Shown here in pieces: positions 1 to 12,463 of a DNA stretch of 64,000 bases. A model generated the notes under the pieces. It saw only the letters and a list, made by a program, of their open reading frames with translations. It made no database searches and was not told the DNA's origin. Made by a program: the position numbers and the translations under genes. Numbering within the stretch: position 1 is the stretch's first letter; each line of letters opens with the position of its first letter. The DNA is from Neopestalotiopsis rosae. Its lineage: Eukaryota > Ascomycota > Sordariomycetes > Amphisphaeriales > Sporocadaceae. The stretch is taken from assembly GCA_023078685.1 (NCBI GenBank), contig JALGAS010000003.1:2976001-3040000 (forward strand), in the 5' to 3' direction.

Positions 1-308
1 CACCAATGCTGGGAAATAGGCCAATCTCGTGAAGATGAAAAGATTGGGACTTTGAACGTGGACCAGGTCTGTAGGAAGAAACAAATGTGAGCACATACTC
101 CATCACAAGAACATGACGAAGATGCAGGAACGCATGTCAACGGTAATCACGGAAGGTGGTCAAATATGAAAACAAATCAGGTAAGCATTCCGATGGGGTC
201 TGTTGACAAAAGGCCACCTGGCCATGTCACACTTTTTCTTTCTTTCTTTGAGATATCGCATTTCACTGCATATGGAAAACCTACCTGGTGTTAATCGGCA
301 TCGATACA
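1..308. other. intergenic, left edge
   Basis: No convincing coding signal is seen here. It is the region just downstream of the small minus-strand gene that ends at 309, so it probably holds that gene's 3' UTR. Confidence 0.4.
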
Positions 309-692
309 TCAGTACGACCTTCCATTGGTGCTGTAGGCACTGGCTGTGCTGGCCTCGCTGGGCCGTCGACGCTGCCCAGCGCCGGGGATGGATATAGGTG
401 GCCGAGTGCCTTCTTCCATGTGGTGTTTCCGGCGCTGCTCGTCGGCGTACTGGTGATTTTGTTGTTGTCCATGTTGTTGTTGATGGTGCTGTTCGTGGTG
501 GTCGCGCAGTTCGGGAAAGGGGAACTCGACTAGACGTCCGCCGACGATCCAGCTGTGTCGGACAGAGTGGCCCTCGCCCTTGCAGATGTAGACGCCGGGG
601 CTGATGGTGCGTCTCGTCGGGTACGCGTTGACTGATGAAGGGGTAGGGGGTGAGAGGTGGCCGGTGCGAGGTGAGGCATCAGAAGGACTCAT
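309..692 (-). CDS. small His/Gln-rich hypothetical protein
   Basis: This is a single-exon frame of 127 residues starting at the ATG at 692. I do not recognise a family. The product is hydrophilic, with no signal peptide or membrane segment. An N-terminal Ser/Pro-rich part contains the segment TRRTISPGVYICKGEG, followed by SWIVGGRLVEFPFPEL. A His/Gln run (HHEQHHQQQHGQQQNHQ) comes next, then a basic Ser-rich tail with RRRPSEAS, which looks like a basophilic kinase site. Codons favour G or C in the third position (GGC, GTC, CTC, TAC), unlike the surrounding DNA, and this is the main reason to treat it as a gene. The frame stays open upstream to an ATG at 887, but that extension has weaker codon bias, so the 692 start is preferred. 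An intron-containing model cannot be excluded. Confidence 0.5.
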   Translation of the reverse strand: MSPSDASPRTGHLSPPTPSSVNAYPTRRTISPGVYICKGEGHSVRHSWIVGGRLVEFPFPELRDHHEQHHQQQHGQQQNHQYADEQRRKHHMEEGTRPPISIPGAGQRRRPSEASTASAYSTNGRSY

Positions 693-2805
693 TGCGCAGA
701 GGAAACGTGAGTTCGAGCTGGGACTCGTGGGTTCTTGAGCACTGATTTTACAGTCCGAGTAGGTGGAAGTGCCGTGAGAGGAGCCAGGGATGGCCAAGGG
801 GACGAGACGGAATATTTCTGTTATGGGTCTGCTTTGCTTGGGAAGTCCATGGGCAGTAGATGATGCGAAACCATACGAGACAGGCATCGCTGTTTATACT
901 CGATGGACTCGGATATACCCAGTTCTGGACGGTCGCACACAAAGTGTTTCTCTTGAGTAATAGTTTGACTTTTGCGAAGCACTTGAGCACTGCCGAATTA
1001 GAATTAAAAGAACGCACACGACTCGGTATTGCGCCCGAGCGCACGGGGGATGTCGATCTACCTTTAAACCAGGGGAATCCTACATTATTCTTTGCAGGTC
1101 ACCTTACCTGCTTGGTCTTACGACTTGACTCTTCAGATAGGCAATATCAGAAATTCCCCGGAGCGCAGTAAGCGAACGAGGAACTCATGAATCCCGCACG
1201 AGTTTCCACATTGGGCGGCCACAACGTCGCACGTTTGCAGTCACAGAGCCAGATTCGAGTGATGGCTGCTGGGCAGTATACGGATTAGGCCTACTATCGC
1301 AAGATACACCTCCCATCCATCCTGTCCACCAAGGGATCCGCTGGCCTCGATGGGAACAATGCATGTCATGCCGCACCTTGCACAGGAGCAAAGATCCCCG
1401 GGTCAACCAGCCTTCTCCCCCTCCTCCTCTTGCGCGTACTGCCTCGGAACATGCTGACCCAATATCAGTGCTGGGAAGGGAGGAGCGGAGTGACTGCAGT
1501 AGACGGTGTTGCCATCTGGGGAAGCGAAGGGAAAAAACAAAACGCAGGCGGGTTAGATTGGTTTAGCGAGGACGTTTGGAAGGACAGCATAATGGCGCGA
1601 GGGAGGCCTCACGCTATGTATAGATGCGGAAAGGAAGATCGACGTCGTCAAGCTCCAAACAAGCTTGCAGAAAGCTTGCAGCAAGGTCAGTGGGTCGATC
1701 GAGGAGACAAGAACAAAAAAAGACTATGTACTATCCAGGCCAGTTCCCCACGCGGCTAGACATTTGAGTCGTGACCAACGACAGGCTTCGCTCAGCTTGA
1801 GGATTGCCTAAAACGGCAATCCGGGACTTGGCTCGAGGAACAGGCGGATCGAGTATCGAGTTCGAACCACGTCGTCCACGAATCAAGGTGAAACGACTGT
1901 AGAGAAACGCGAGTCACTCAGCCAGTTGATCGCAATACCATGAGCATAGATCAGTGTGAAAAGAACCCTTTTAGTGAGTCGTTTGGCGTCGGTACGTACA
2001 TAGCTTTAGCGATCGTCAATGGGTGTCCAAATTCTTACTCAGTTAGTGCTACGGAGCTCAGGTGGAGAATACACAAAAGTTTGCTTGCATGAGCGATTTC
2101 CCCGGATTTGATTCCCACCGCCTGTTACTGGTCTACCCGAGTCCCATCCAAATCACGTATATCTCGAGCGCATTCCAGATGTACACCAACGTACTGTGTA
2201 ATCGAGCCAAAGATTCGCAATTTCCTGAGGCATTTTCCACCTTAAAGGAATGAGGGAGACAGGGGTAGAGGAACGATTCAACAAGATCATGAACAACAAG
2301 ATCAATACATCATATGCCATGCAGAAGCACGATAAAACTAGGTTTTGAGGGGTAGGAGGCCTGAGAACAAGATTGCGTGAGCCTCATCGAGGGTCTTGGC
2401 TCTACACACGTAGATTGTCACGAGAATCCCGTCGGAAAACTCCCTCCTGGGCATCAGCATGAATGCGATGCACTATAGGTGAAGCACGAGTCTCGAGCCA
2501 GGCCTGAAGGGCGCACGCGCAGCACTACTCAATGCTATGCAAGCTGGTACTGTCCAGCATGGCAAGACTGTGACCCTTATCACAAATGTGCATGCGACCT
2601 GCATTTCTCTGACTGTGTGAGAAGCCTGAACCCAGAAACGAGCTGTCAGCATCATCTGAACACCCTTCCATCAGCACCAAGTACGCCAGCACATGCCACG
2701 CTTCGATTCTGGCGCCTATCGCGTTGAGATACGGTTGTTGAGTTGTCGTCTTTCAAGTTCTGTGCGTGTCAAAGGCAACGTATTACATTGTTCACCAATT
2801 CTTCA
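693..2805. other. intergenic, no gene seen
   Basis: About 2.1 kb with only short frames of poor codon bias on both strands. It probably contains the promoter of the small gene to the left and the 3' region of the esterase to the right. I see no transposon ORF, no tRNA and no long repeat. Confidence 0.4.
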
Positions 2806-4367
2806 TTAGATACACGTCCAACTCTCGGCCGCGTTGATATCCCCAGTCCCGGTATAGTGCAGCTCCCCCGGATACGAACACAGATCGCGCGTGAGCCCAT
2901 TTCCGCTCGCGGGCAACGTCTCGGGCACCGTCCCATTCTCAACCCAGGCCATCAGGGCTCCAAACGCATCGTCGGGCTCGGCGCCGTAACCCCCGCCGCA
3001 GTGTCCCACGCCGGGCGCCAGAAACAGGCGATAGAAATCCTGCACGTCTGTCCCGGAGGAACCCATAAAGTCCTGCACGCGCCGCCAGTAGTCGGCCGTG
3101 CCGTTGGCGTAGACGCTGGCGTCGGCCCAGCCGTGCCACGAGAGCAGCTTGCTGCCGGCCTGCTGGAAGGCGCGCAGGTCGTGGTTGTTGGCGCCGACCA
3201 GGTCGTTTTGCTCTTGATACGCCAGGTTGAATATGCCCGGGAATGTGGTGTAGTTAATGGTGCCGAGGTCGAAATTGGTATCGTTGAGCACCCAGGCTCG
3301 GATGAATCCTGAGGCATCTTGTTCTGGCGTTGAGCCGGTCTCCCCGTTATCTGAACGATATATGTCAGTACCAGAGAGTTTGATCAACGCAAGCTTCCGT
3401 GTCTTATATCGACACTGGTTCGGCTCAGCATGATGTACTTACAAGAAGCACCCTTGGCGATACCAGAGTACAACCAGTTGCCATTCGTGTCGACGGGACC
3501 GTACGCAATCTTGTTCCAAATCTTGGCGTGCTCCTCGGTAATGACGGTGGCGCCGCCGTCGTCGCAGGCGACGGCCGGGTAGCCGACCCAGACGGTGGCG
3601 TTGGCCTGGCACGCCGGCGGGTCCGAGAGGATGCCGTCGAGGCCGCCGTCGTCGACGTCGCAGAGCTCCACGGCCCCCTCGGTCAGCGTGTCAAAGACGC
3701 ACGTGGGCACAAACTCGCCCTCGGCCCTCTGCACCACCCACGGCCAGAGCTGCGAGACCTGAAAGTGCGAGTAGTCGAGCGGCGGCGACGCGGCCAGGAT
3801 GCCGTCGTAGTCGGCCGGGTACCGCTGCGCCTCAATATAGCCCTGCCCGCCCGCCGTGGAGCAGCCGTTCCAGTATGCGTAGGCGACCGGGACACCGTAG
3901 AACTGCTCGGCCACGGCCTTGCCGACGACGGTCATGTCGTGAATGGAGAGGTAGGCAAAGTTCTTCTTGAGCTGCGAATTAAACGCAAAGTTGGTCGAGT
4001 TGGAGTCGTGCGGAAGCCCTCCGTCAGTCGTTCCGACTGCCCATCCCGACTGTGCCGGACCGCTGAGCTGATCTGTAGATCCGCCGGTCGAAAAGCCGCT
4101 GCCGCCGGTGCCTTGAAACCGTCCATTCCAGTTGCTCATTGGCAAGAAGGTGATTACCGACACATTATCGCTCGAGCCTGTGTGAGTAAGATATGTGTAC
4201 ACCTCGCAAATACCGTTGTTTTCTGTCGCAGTAATGGAAGTGATGAAAGCGCCATCCAACGACGGAGCTACGAGTGACGAACAATCAGTCCCCTGGCGTC
4301 TGTCGTGGGCTTGCGCTATGAGACCGGCCGATGCCAGTCCCAGAAACGGAGCAACAACAGTCCACAT
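2806..4367 (-). CDS. secreted tannase/feruloyl esterase family enzyme
   Basis: Two exons (4367-3443 and 3350-2806) with a 92-bp GT-AG intron encode 489 residues. The family hydrolyses ester bonds of gallates or of feruloylated plant polymers outside the cell. An N-terminal hydrophobic stretch (MWTVVAPFLGLASAGLIAQA) is the likely signal peptide. The serine nucleophile lies in NGCSTAGGQG at about residue 170, next to a cysteine. Near the C-terminus, WHGWADASV supplies the acidic residue and GVGHCGGG the histidine beside a second cysteine. This is the CS-D-HC arrangement of the tannase fold, in which the two cysteines bridge nucleophile and base. Length fits the family. The common GCSTGG(R)QG motif reads GCSTAGGQG here. 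Substrate (tannin or feruloyl ester) cannot be told from sequence. It sits in a run of minus-strand secreted enzymes but has its own promoter. Confidence 0.92.
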
Positions 4368-5448
4368 TGTTTAGTTGTTGTGTTGTTCTAGAAAAGTTCT
4401 AGAAAGGGGATGTAAAAGGGCGGCCAACGGCCCTGATCAGAAACATGTATCGTCCGATCAAAGTATTCAGATTCATGCGGGCCAGCGAAACATTTTTCAC
4501 ATTTTTAGAAGTCAATTTGGGACTAATCTAGAATTTGATCGGCATGAGATGAATGTCCACTCGTCGGACATCACGTCATTGAGATGTACCGAGGGTGGAT
4601 TGGAAATCGCCAGAAATTTCAAAAAAGTCGTCCGAGGCATTGAGATTGAGCGACAATGAGCGATGAAATGTATACAATCGTGGCGTTTCCGTCCTTGGCA
4701 GGTCAATACTCCGGCACTTATAGCTTGTTCCACCTACCTTTGTGGGGAAGGCAAGCCGAGGCGACATGTTTGCTAGGCATTTCTTCAGACGAATTAAAGT
4801 TTGAGAACGTCGCACTGACAATGTTTCTGCCATCAAGCAGCGAGTACGTATGGACAGATGTGACCTTGGAGAATTTGGAGTCGCAGAGGAACCACTCAAT
4901 GTTCTTGCTCAGTCCTACTACAAAGCCCACCCCCCAATGAGGTGATCGTGAACCACCTTCCTGGGACAGTTGATGGGCATACCTCTCAAAGCAGGTCCCA
5001 ATTGTTAATCCCAGGGGTTCTGACCGGGCGACACCGTCTTGGCAAGCATGGCAAATGGCAAACAATAAAGTGTTATATTCGATGTAAATCCTCAACTCGC
5101 TGCGTCTAGTGAACCCTTGACCTCCTTCACCCGCTTCATGCCGACAAGCCTTTTTTCCTCCCACGGAATTGCTGGCTCGCAATGGAGCTGACATTGTAGT
5201 AAAAAATCAGTTTCACCCGAGAGGATGGTAAACCGACAACCGAATCAAAACGATGCGTAAATCAGCTATTGAGAGCTGTCCGAGATTTATCAATCTCGGC
5301 TCGGATATCAAGTCGGACGGCACATCTTTTGCGATCACGTATGACGGCAAAGCATCCGAGAATATATGTAGAGAAAATCGCCCCATGTGTATTTTTCCAC
5401 TCTTTCGAATTAATCATTATCCTAATTTTTTTTTTTTTAATTATGAAA
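4368..5448. other. intergenic, esterase promoter region
   Basis: The 5' region of the esterase and the 3' region of the cupredoxin-like gene. A 158-codon minus-strand frame (4718-5194) has no recognisable domain and irregular codon use, so I do not call it. A T-rich run lies near 5427-5438. Confidence 0.4.
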
Positions 5449-6841
5449 TCATGCTGGGAATTCGTGTCGGCCCGCAGCTTGGTCTGGGTGGTGGGTGTTT
5501 CCCATGAGCTCTACCGGCCCTGGGGATACCGCCTTTGGTGGTTCAGTACTGTTGTATGTTAGACAAGCACTTTCCCGTATAGCAGACGATTCGTCAAGGA
5601 CTTACGGTTGACCATGAACATCCGACCACCGACTTTCGAGTCCTGGGCTGGGATATCCGGCGTACGACAGGTGCGGGCTGCCAGTCTGCGACCACTGGTT
5701 CGGACTCATGCTTCGGTGAGGCGCTTCGGACTGGGCGTAATAAGAGGAATCTCTGTACATTGGCGGCGGCGGGCTCTTGGGCATGCCGTTGTAGTTGGAT
5801 TCCATCATGGACGCCGACGGTGGGTTGGCCACGGTGCTCTTGCGATAACCCTTTTCTATTCCTCCCTTGCGACCGCAGAACCAGATCAAAGCGACCGCAC
5901 CGATGAGCACTACCGCTCCTCCGATGGCGATACCAGCGATGGCGCCGGCTGATAGTGAGCTGTGGTGTTCTGTACTGCCCGAGCTGACTGGCGTTGATGT
6001 CGAGCCAAGACCTGTGCCTGTCGACGATGCTTCGGCGGGAATCGGCTCTCCGGGCGATAATTGATACTTCACATCGGCGAGCGCCGCCTTTTGGGCTGCG
6101 AGACTGTATGTACTATTCTGCAATAATAGTCAATATAATTGAAGCGGCGCGCAATACAAGCAGGAATCCATCACTCACTGGGTTAATTGCGCCGACCATA
6201 TGGGAGTTAATACAACTGCCTGGTGCCGAACTTTTCCTAAGTCAGTATAAAGATGCACATTAAGAATTGAAGTTTGACGTACCAGTAAAAGAACGTCGGG
6301 TCTGTGTTGTTCACTGTCAAGAGCCATATGGGCTGCTCGTCACCCGTTTCCGACTCCTTCGGTCCACTGAAAAAGGTGTCGCCACCTGGGTTGACATAAT
6401 TGAAAGGGACTATTGTCGTGTATTGTAAGTATAACGGCAGAGTTCATTGAAAAGTCACGGTTGATGACTATGCTGCGCGACTTACTGCATGGATTCTCAT
6501 AAGCTGCCCTCACTACTGAGTGATTTGTAGGATAGAAAATGAATTCTGAGGATTAGGTCAGTAATTGAGACATCCCCGAGGCATTCACTTGGACGCCACA
6601 TACTAATAACATCGCCAACTTCTGCAGTGATTGAATCTGGGTTGAAGTCGTGGTTTAGACCGACGCTGACAGTAGTTGTTGTGGGCGACCTTGAGGACGA
6701 TGAGTCGGTGGAAGTGGCCTCAGCTGCGGCCGTAGTAGGCGTCGTAGCAGACGTTTTGAAGGCTGTCGCCGTTGTACTGGATGCAGCCTGACTAAAGGAA
6801 ACACCGGCCAGTATGGCCGTAGCGACCAAGACCGACTTCAT
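5449..6841 (-). CDS. cupredoxin-like, Ser/Thr-rich single-pass membrane protein
   Basis: I assemble six exons (6841-6604, 6545-6486, 6409-6283, 6230-6179, 6117-5606, 5548-5449) giving 362 residues. Order: signal peptide (MKSVLVATAILAGVSFSQA), short Ser/Thr-rich mucin-like linker, then a cupredoxin domain of about 110 residues with the strands VGDVIKFIFYPTNHSVV and YENPC, then FFYCSAPGSC and MVGAINP. After this come a Ser/Thr stalk, one transmembrane helix (AIAGIAIGGAVVLIGAVALI), basic CGRKGG and a Pro/Ser-rich cytoplasmic tail. Similar fungal proteins are cell-surface proteins of unknown role. Of the copper ligands, the first His (NHS), the Cys (FYC) and Met are visible, but the usual second His before Cys is Ser (GSC), so copper binding is doubtful. 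Intron 3 has two in-frame acceptors 6 bp apart. The upstream one would replace the Cys ligand with Trp-Lys-Ser. The last intron is inferred from a donor overlapping an early stop. Confidence 0.85.
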
Positions 6842-8861
6842 GTTGGAATTAGTACAACTCAGTCTGGTCTGAGAATAATTATGTTGGGACCGTTTCTTCT
6901 TCGAACCTCGAGTTCAAGGCCGCGGGGTAGAAGAAAAACAAAGCAGAGAGAGGCCGGAGTCAGCAGAAACTGCAGTAGGCGGGAAGTTGCAGGATATCAT
7001 GTTTGCTAGATTGATCTTCGCCCTTGGCAAGTGGTCAGACAAGACTTGCAAGGCTGGACGATGTAATGGGGGCGGATGGGATGTTGGGTCTATTCCATGC
7101 AAGTATGCAAGTATATCGGTCCGCCTGGGGCACAGGCGATCAGCACCGTCGTGTACATACCTACCTAGCACTTTTTGGCACTCCAAGCCCCCCTTGCTGG
7201 CAGGAAGAATTTCTTGGCACCGGATGAGCATCATCGGCGTACCCTGAACTGCACGAATGAGAGTCGACCCGGAATGCAGGTGAAGCGAATCACGGCCGGC
7301 CACTCGCCAGGATGCGGGTATCTTGACCGTATGGAGCGTACGGCTGATGCCCAGTACCCAGTGGCGCTGCTAGCGGCGACAGGGAATCCGGGCGAAGGTG
7401 GCTCGGGTGGAGCGACTCGATCTTCGTCTGTACGGAACCTACCTAGTAGACTGTGGAGAGAAGTAAGCAGCTGGACTTGATCGACCGCTATTAATAGCAG
7501 CCCTGGGAAAACGGACTCCCTGCTCTGGGAAGAGGTATGTAAGGGCTTGAGGGGAACTTCTTTGCGACATACGTCGACCATGGCTCATGAGGGGAAAAGG
7601 CAGGAAGCTTTGTGGCAGCCCGTTAGGTGCAAGATGGTCGACCCTTAATTCTCGTAGTATTCGCGGTCTCTTATCACGAGCCACCGATGAGTGACACAAG
7701 CACGAATCTGAAAAGTCAAAATCCGTCCAATAGTCTGTGTTGTTCCCCATTTTCTGATGGCTTCGCTGTCAAATCCCCAGCATTCATATGCCAATTTGAT
7801 CCTTCCGACCAGGGCTGCACAGACTCTAGGTTTACAGGTGTTGCCTCGACGTTAGGGGATCCCACCCTGACGGCAAACGTTTATTTCTCTGCCTGCTACA
7901 ATACAGCGAGCGACAGTGGAATGAGTGTGTATCAAGCTTTGTGGAAGAGGATAAGCAGAGCTGCAAACACGAAATCCCAGCTGTATCATTTGTTGAGCCT
8001 CAAAAGCTTTTCATTCGTATCAGTATTTCTTCGTGGCCCAGTGCCATTGATTTTAACGGCGTCAAACTCAAACGCGCTGCTTGCGACTGATGGTCATTTA
8101 GGGCTGGCGCGGCCAGGCTTAGTGGTGATATACTTCGTTCCTAGCGCTGGGTGCATAACACCACGGACCTTTGAGTATGATCATTTCAGCCTCATCTAGG
8201 ACTGGCACCGTCTCATGTCGCTCTACCTTACGTAAAGCCAAAAGAAGACAGAAAAGTCTGTATGTAACGTTGTAAAATCGCCGAGGTTTGTATCAGCATT
8301 CCTCTTGGACTTGAATCGCTGCTGTGGGAAAAGCTTCAGGGCAGTTGGCTGTCAAAGACTGTTCGTGGCTACGTGATCCTGGACGACTTGGGCCCGCAGA
8401 ACCCCTACCAAGACTCAGCCAGCCGTAAAGCTAGTAGCTACCTTGGCTACCATAATAGGCCCAGCTAACCTAAACCATCACCCTTGCGAACCACAATATG
8501 ATTTTAACTAACATGGTTGCATGAGCTCCACGGGAAAGTGTGAGGGACTTTGTGACAACGTCTACTACGGCCGTGTCGATTACATCAGGACCCTGGTCAG
8601 GAACTGGAAAAAAGACTCCCTGGAGCTCTGCTGTAAACTTGTACAAGTCATACCTGCCAAGACGGCAGTCTCCACTGCTGCTGTGTACGGGAGCATTTCC
8701 ACGTGGATGTCTACATGTTTCACCAGGTACGTTCAACAGGTCGGCAATTTACTACATACGAAAGTGACATCTATAGCTAATTAGAGATACAAAATCCATA
8801 TTTTGGAGCACTGACGGTCTCGCTTCCATCCTACCGGTATTCTGGCCTGCCACTCGAGAGA
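6842..8861. other. intergenic, no gene seen
   Basis: About 2 kb. A 190-codon plus-strand frame (7627-8199) begins with GTG, has irregular codon use and no domain, so it is not called. The region should contain the cupredoxin gene promoter and the subtilase 3' UTR. Confidence 0.4.
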
Positions 8862-10451
8862 TTAAAACTGCCAGGAGTCGGCTCCTCCATTGAAAGCAAT
8901 CAGATTTGGACTCCCATTGCCGCCATCCTTTACTTTCCCAGTCGTGGCCAGCTTCAGAAGCCGCTGCCTGACTGCGGCCGGGCCCGTTATTCCTTCGCGC
9001 GACATGAGATAGACGGCCAGTCCGGCCACGTGCGGCGCAGCTAAACAAATGGAAAAGTTTAGTAAAGGCAAAGGCTCAGACGCGGCCGATGAGAGGGAAG
9101 AAACATGAGATGGGAGAAGGAAGACAGGACTTACCCATACTAGTACCACTCTCCGTGGCATAAACCCCGTCGCCAGTCAGCCAAGCGCTGTAAATATCCA
9201 CCCCGGGCGCGAATAAGGCGACATTGGCTCCGTAGTTGGACCAAGGCGGTCTGGCGTCACCGCGGTCGACGGCGGCCACGGTGATGGCTCCCGGAGCCCG
9301 GGCGGGGGAGTAGGCCGACGCGTCGGCGCCATAGTTGGAGGCGGCGACGACAATGGTCATGCCCGCGGCCGTGGCGTTGCTGACCAGGTCGTCCAAGGGC
9401 TGGAATGTCGGACCGCCGATGGACACGTTGATGACGGAGCGCGTTACGGCCTTGCGAGCTTTGGCGTCGCCGACAGCTTTTTCCAATTCGGTTTCAATCA
9501 GCATACCGATGTTGCTAGACAGCATTCTACAAGAGAAAAAGAGAAAGCGAAAAGGGTGGGCATGCTCACCCCAGTCAATGGCTGCCAAGATGCCCGACCA
9601 TGTTCCGCTGGAGTTCTTGTCGAGGCACTTGACAACAATGGGAGTTGTTGTATTGTCTACGCCAACGGTATTGCCTGCTGCGGTAGCGCAAGTATGCGTT
9701 CCATGACCATTTTCGTCTGTATTCTAGAGGAAAGGCGTCAGCACAGGAGTAGAAGAACCCAAACTTGAAGAGCTCGGTCAAGCGCAGGACTCTGGTACTC
9801 TCCTGCTTGACAATGGAGACTTACAGGTGACTTGTCGATAAAGTTGGCTCCCCAAATCGCGCGCCCGCCGAATTCTTTGTGCGTGACCCTGACTCCGGTG
9901 TCGAGGCAGTATAGGAATGTCCGCAGACTCCTTTGACTGATGTATTCAGTCGTACCAGCTTCGCGGTGGGAGACTCGGCTGAGTCCCCATGGTGGAGGCG
10001 TCTGGGCCTGGTCATCCCTGGGCTCAACTTTCAATGTTGGGTTGACATGCTGACCGTAGACATATCCGTCTTGGTATACAGATTCCACCTATGTTTGAAA
10101 TCAGTCCGTTTGCCCGTCCCGGTGTGTACGGGAACAAGCGATATCTCTACGTACGGATGGATTGCTTCGAATGGCATCGATGACCTTGTCGTCGCATTCG
10201 ATATGGACGGCGCTGTACTCGACATTGTCAAAGGAGTTTATGATTCCACGAAATCCAGAGTCGGAAGGTTTTTTGAGACTTGTGGCTTTTAGCGATTTGT
10301 AGAATTTGTTGACCTTTGTAGTGTCCAGGGATTGTTTGAGCGTTACGACATAGTTGTTGGGGATGCCAGTACCGTCGTCACGGGCATGCAGCGGCGCCTT
10401 TGCGGCAACCAAACTCAGCGCAACAGTAAGAAAGATGGTGAGAGATCTCAT
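8862..10451 (-). CDS. secreted proteinase K-type subtilisin-like protease (S8A)
   Basis: Exons 10451-10155, 10088-9825, 9723-about 9570, about 9526-9135 and 9040-8862. The N-terminus is a signal peptide (MRSLTIFLTVALSLVAA) followed by an inhibitor-I9 propeptide starting near NNYVVTLKQ. The catalytic Asp is D162 in YCLDTGVRVTH, the His is H194 in ENGHGTHTCA, and the Ser is in ESGTSM, which is split by the last intron and joined to AAPHVAG. These are the Asp-His-Ser signatures of fungal proteinase K-like enzymes used for extracellular protein breakdown. Oddity: the join between exons 3 and 4 does not keep frame with the obvious 43-bp GT-AG intron (9569-9527) or with the acceptor 12 bp further on. 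A GC donor at 9565, or intron retention through an open stretch, would keep frame. Otherwise the gene carries a one-base shift. The rest of the protein is intact and strongly family-like. Confidence 0.85.
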
Positions 10452-11320
10452 GGCGCCTGTGCGTTCTAATGAATTGACTTGGAGCAATGTCGGCTTCTCA
10501 ATGAGGGAACAGTGTCGATATCGGTAAGACTGACTACATTTGAATACATTCAGTCGCGCTTCTTGATTACTTCATTACCTTTATATATGATTGCGGATGT
10601 GATATATGCTGTTGAATATCACATGAAAAATATAAGGAATAGAGAAGCATTCCGTTTCTGGTCATTTTCCAGCTCGAATTTGATGCGGCCCTCAAAAAGC
10701 CATCGACTAATTGCACAAGCACTATCGCTTGGATAAGATTTCGTCTATTGCCCGAGTATCAAGAATGGCGAGACCGAGAGTCTCTTGGGCTGATTCTATG
10801 TACGACAATATTTGACCCGGCTCGACGGAACGCCGAACAATAAATGTCCGAATCATCCTTGCTGGCAAACACGTTTGTCTTGAGTACTGTTGCACGGTCT
10901 CGGACAATTTACCCTTCTATCAATGTATTGTGTTCGGATCCTAGTTGTACAATTGATGCTTAAACGTCATGAGGCTGAACTATGCATTGATGGTACTACG
11001 TAGGCCTCCAGTCTGATTACTCAGCCCAGAACGCATATCAAGTTCTGCTATTGCGGAATACTTATAATAATCATCTTCAATACTATCCTCGGGTACAGTT
11101 TTCGCTTGCGTGTTAGCGAATATGGCATGGATTAATAGCAAAGTTCGAACAGCTGTAGCTGAGTTTGTTGTGATAATATAGATTCAATAGTGCCTGAAAC
11201 TATAACATGTACACTACGAGGTTGAAGTTGAATCGCAAAAGTATGAGTTGAGCTTTGAGAGACTTGCTCGTCAGCTTTACTGGGAATTGAAATGTTTCCA
11301 TCAAACGTCATAACGTCCGC
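10452..11320. other. intergenic, subtilase promoter
   Basis: About 870 bp of AT-rich DNA between two minus-strand genes. It should hold the subtilase promoter and the xylanase 3' UTR. No coding signal. Confidence 0.4.
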
Positions 11321-12126
<806 letters not shown>

Positions 12127-12207
12127 GATGATCGAGGATAGAATGGTTAGAATGTAGTGTTGTGTAGAGATTCTGAGTTGTTCGATGTGGTGAGAACAAC
12201 AACATAG

Positions 12208-12212
12208 TTATA
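12208..12212 (-). promoter_or_regulatory. TATA-like element of the xylanase
   Basis: TATAA reads on the minus strand about 85 bp upstream of the xylanase ATG, a usual distance for a regulated fungal gene. Position and sequence are the only evidence. Confidence 0.4.
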
Positions 12213-12389
12213 TCCAACATCAAATGACCCCTGCCCAGAGAAGTCGCCTCATACTGTAAGGGCTTACTTATTGTTTGCATACTAATATCAAGCTGCGGTA
12301 AGATGCAGGAGTATAACCAGGTTCAGTCACTATAGTACGTACTTCACGGCACCCAACCCCCAACTGTTCGTGAAGGATATAGTGATTTT

Positions 12390-12395
12390 GTGGGG
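12390..12395 (+). promoter_or_regulatory. candidate CreA site (GTGGGG)
   Basis: Matches the SYGGRG consensus of the carbon-catabolite repressor CreA/CRE1, about 265 bp upstream of the xylanase start. Single hexamers occur often by chance. Confidence 0.35.
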
Positions 12396-12457
12396 TAAAA
12401 CTTACCGGATCCGGAAGAAGCGGCGATCTATGGTGACGGGACGGGAGACTATTCAAA

Positions 12458-12463
12458 TTAGCC
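12458..12463 (-). promoter_or_regulatory. candidate XYR1/XlnR site (GGCTAA)
   Basis: GGCTAA on the minus strand, about 335 bp upstream of the xylanase ATG and on the coding strand. It matches the GGCTAR core bound by the xylanase activator XlnR/XYR1. The neighbouring gene's function makes the match meaningful. Confidence 0.5.

Noticed and set aside
3399..4277. 292-codon plus-strand frame over the tannase-family gene
   Set aside because: Mirror frame of a high-GC3 coding region; the Arg/Val/Gly-rich product has no family features.
4718..5194. 158-codon minus-strand frame
   Set aside because: Random-looking composition and codon use, no family features.
7627..8199. 190-codon plus-strand frame in an empty region
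   Set aside because: Begins with GTG, codon use is irregular, no domain and no splice-compatible neighbours.
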